Assembly: GCA_015501075.1 (NCBI GenBank)
Contig: JADNYJ010000891.1
Coordinates: forward strand, 1 to 10,283
Reading direction: 5' to 3'
Length of the DNA stretch: 10,283 nt
Origin: Gymnopilus junonius
Lineage: Eukaryota > Basidiomycota > Agaricomycetes > Agaricales > Galerinaceae
In this document: in pieces, positions 9,051 through 10,283 of the stretch
Layout: every line of letters starts with the position of its first letter
Position numbering within the stretch: the first letter of the stretch is position 1
Notes under the pieces: generated by a model
The model's input: only the letters and a program-made list of their open reading frames with translations
Database searches by the model: none
Told to the model about the DNA's origin: nothing
Position numbers and translations under genes: made by a program

Positions 9051-9224
9051 ATGCGGTCACCGTTGTTCACCTGGTTCGCTGACAACGCGTTAACTCGAAC
9101 TTTGCACACAGCGGCAGCAATTGCTGGACTCTTTGAGGACTATCGTGCTGCAAAATCTGGCCGTAATCTTATTCTTCCGACATTGTCAGCGGAGAATCGA
9201 AGATTTGAGAATGGTAATAAATAA
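9051..9224 (+). CDS. Possible small ORF, 57 residues, unknown
   Basis: An ATG at 9051 opens a frame with protein-like codon choice (AAAIAGLFEDYRAAKSGR, then ILPTLSAENRRFENG) ending at TAA 9222-9224. It lies in the gap between two minus-strand broken genes and would be transcribed divergently from the VPS27 pseudogene. An AG splice-acceptor-like site (CACACAG) lies inside it at about 9106-9112, so the latter part could instead be one exon of a larger, otherwise lost gene. I do not recognise the family, and chance cannot be excluded. Confidence 0.2.
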   Translation: MRSPLFTWFADNALTRTLHTAAAIAGLFEDYRAAKSGRNLILPTLSAENRRFENGNK

Positions 9225-9307
9225 TTTGCAAATGCAGTATTTGAGCCTTGGAAATATTAGAATGAGAGCAATACGATGAAGCATAGACTCGGATAACATC
9301 GGAAGAT

Positions 9308-10283
9308 TCAAGTACAACCATTCACAGAGACATCTGCACTTTTCAGGATCCCTTTCGTGACCTCAAAAAGTAGCTTCTGCCGCGCCTCGTCCAGCGCTCC
9401 TGGCGCCTGCACCTTAGCAACGTTGGGCGGGAAGATATACGCGCCATGCGAGATTTCGGCGTTGTCTCGAGGGGCGCCCGCGGCGAAGACGGTGGTGAAT
9501 CCGCCCTGCTCTTGGGGATACATCATCGTACCCAGGAGCCATATCCAGAACTTAGGAACTGGCAGAGTTTTGAGAGAACGAATGGCTCCATCCTAGAGTA
9601 TTCCAAGGTTGGCGAGGGATTTAACAGTAGGTAAGGGGAAACGCACGCTGAGGATAGCTCCAGGGTGTACAAGCAGCACTATCACCTTCGATTTGTCTGC
9701 AGTAAGACGTTTTGCCAGATTGTTTGTCCATAGGTGAACGGCAAGCTTGGAATATTCTGCACGGGTTTGAAGTCGCGTCGGTCGAAGAGATGATAATCGG
9801 ACTCACTATATCGTTCTAGTGTTGGCAGCATTGTCCATTTGAATTTATGATTCCACGCCTCCTTGGAGCTATAATCCAGATAGGAAACATCTTTATGTCC
9901 ATCTGAGCCGACCTAGAAACCAACTATGTTCAGTTAAAACAAAAGTAGTGAATACAGAAGGCCTGGCTCCCGTTACTATCCGAACATCAGCCCCATCAGC
10001 CCGCAGTTTGATTCGAGAAGAGGAAGGAGCGTTTGGGGTGAAGACCAAAGGTCCCTAAATAGCTACAAAAGAACATGTAAACGATGCGCGCGGGCAATAT
10101 AGCGCCATAAATATGGCGTACTTGATAGCCATATTATCCTGAACGCCATCAACGTTCAATTGGGGGTTCCCAAGGTCAGTAATCCTAGTGTTTTGGAGAT
10201 TTGAGATGCCATTAAATTGCAAAAAATTATGACAGCACGAACAGAGCAGCGTTGTTGACTGCACATCCAATTAATTTTTGGTA
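9308..10283 (-). pseudogene. Short-chain dehydrogenase/reductase, 3' portion, upstream part frame-disrupted; 5' end beyond window
   Basis: The minus-strand downstream exons 9912-9807, 9756-9647 and 9592-9308 join cleanly through introns of 50 and 54 bases (preceded by one of 64, 9913-9976). They carry VGSDGHK (the serine region), the catalytic YxxxK as YKYSK formed across an intron, then KVIVLLVHPGAILS and the C-terminal segment TMMYPQEQGGFTTVFAAGAP. This is the classical NAD(P)-dependent SDR fold of the retinol dehydrogenase/WWOX-like type, which oxidises or reduces alcohol and carbonyl groups; the substrate is unknown. Upstream pieces also match: NNAAL, LNVDGVQDNMAI (exon 10184-10122), LGPLVFT, QTLLPLLES and GADVRI (exon about 10062-9977). 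However, these lie in different frames, with apparent single-base changes near 10258, 10054, 10035 and 10003. The Rossmann glycine motif would lie beyond 10283. The call is a recent pseudogene, or a good gene with sequence errors. Confidence 0.75.

Noticed and set aside
10055..10270. Minus-strand 71-residue open frame as an independent gene
   Set aside because: It mixes an SDR exon with intron sequence on both sides; the exon is included in the dehydrogenase entry.

Overview
The window looks like nuclear DNA of a filamentous fungus, most probably a basidiomycete (Agaricomycetes). Two genes read through cleanly only when short spliceosomal introns of 48-81 bases with GT...AG borders are removed. 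Start codons follow pyrimidine-rich leaders, and there are eukaryote-only families (MO25, VPS27, an F-box protein). Nothing bacterial, no CRISPR array, no rRNA or tRNA gene and no complete transposon was seen.

Layout: 1-1529 is AT-leaning sequence with no recognisable gene. 1530-2129 (minus) is a broken F-box gene. 2130-3434 is non-coding as far as I can see, apart from a GC-rich, hairpin-forming repeat-like patch at 2578-2700. 3435-4780 (plus) is an intact five-exon gene for a 376-residue AIF/FSP1-type FAD-dependent oxidoreductase. 4781-6026 is intergenic and ends in a pyrimidine-rich core promoter. 6027-7403 (plus) is an intact seven-exon gene for a 329-residue MO25/HymA (Cab39) scaffold protein. 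7404-8446 holds its 3' flank and a long pyrimidine-rich stretch. 8447-8950 (minus) is a VPS27 (ESCRT-0) pseudogene, cut down to a damaged VHS domain. 9308-10283 (minus) is the 3' part of a short-chain dehydrogenase gene that runs off the window; its C-terminal half reads cleanly but its upstream part is broken by several frame changes.

The two intact genes work in unrelated processes: quinone/NAD(P)H redox chemistry, and polarity/morphogenesis kinase signalling. I see no biosynthetic cluster or defence system. The most notable pattern is the asymmetry: both plus-strand genes are intact with every exon junction in phase, while all three minus-strand genes are damaged. This suggests a region collecting decaying duplicate genes; assembly errors remain an alternative for the dehydrogenase.
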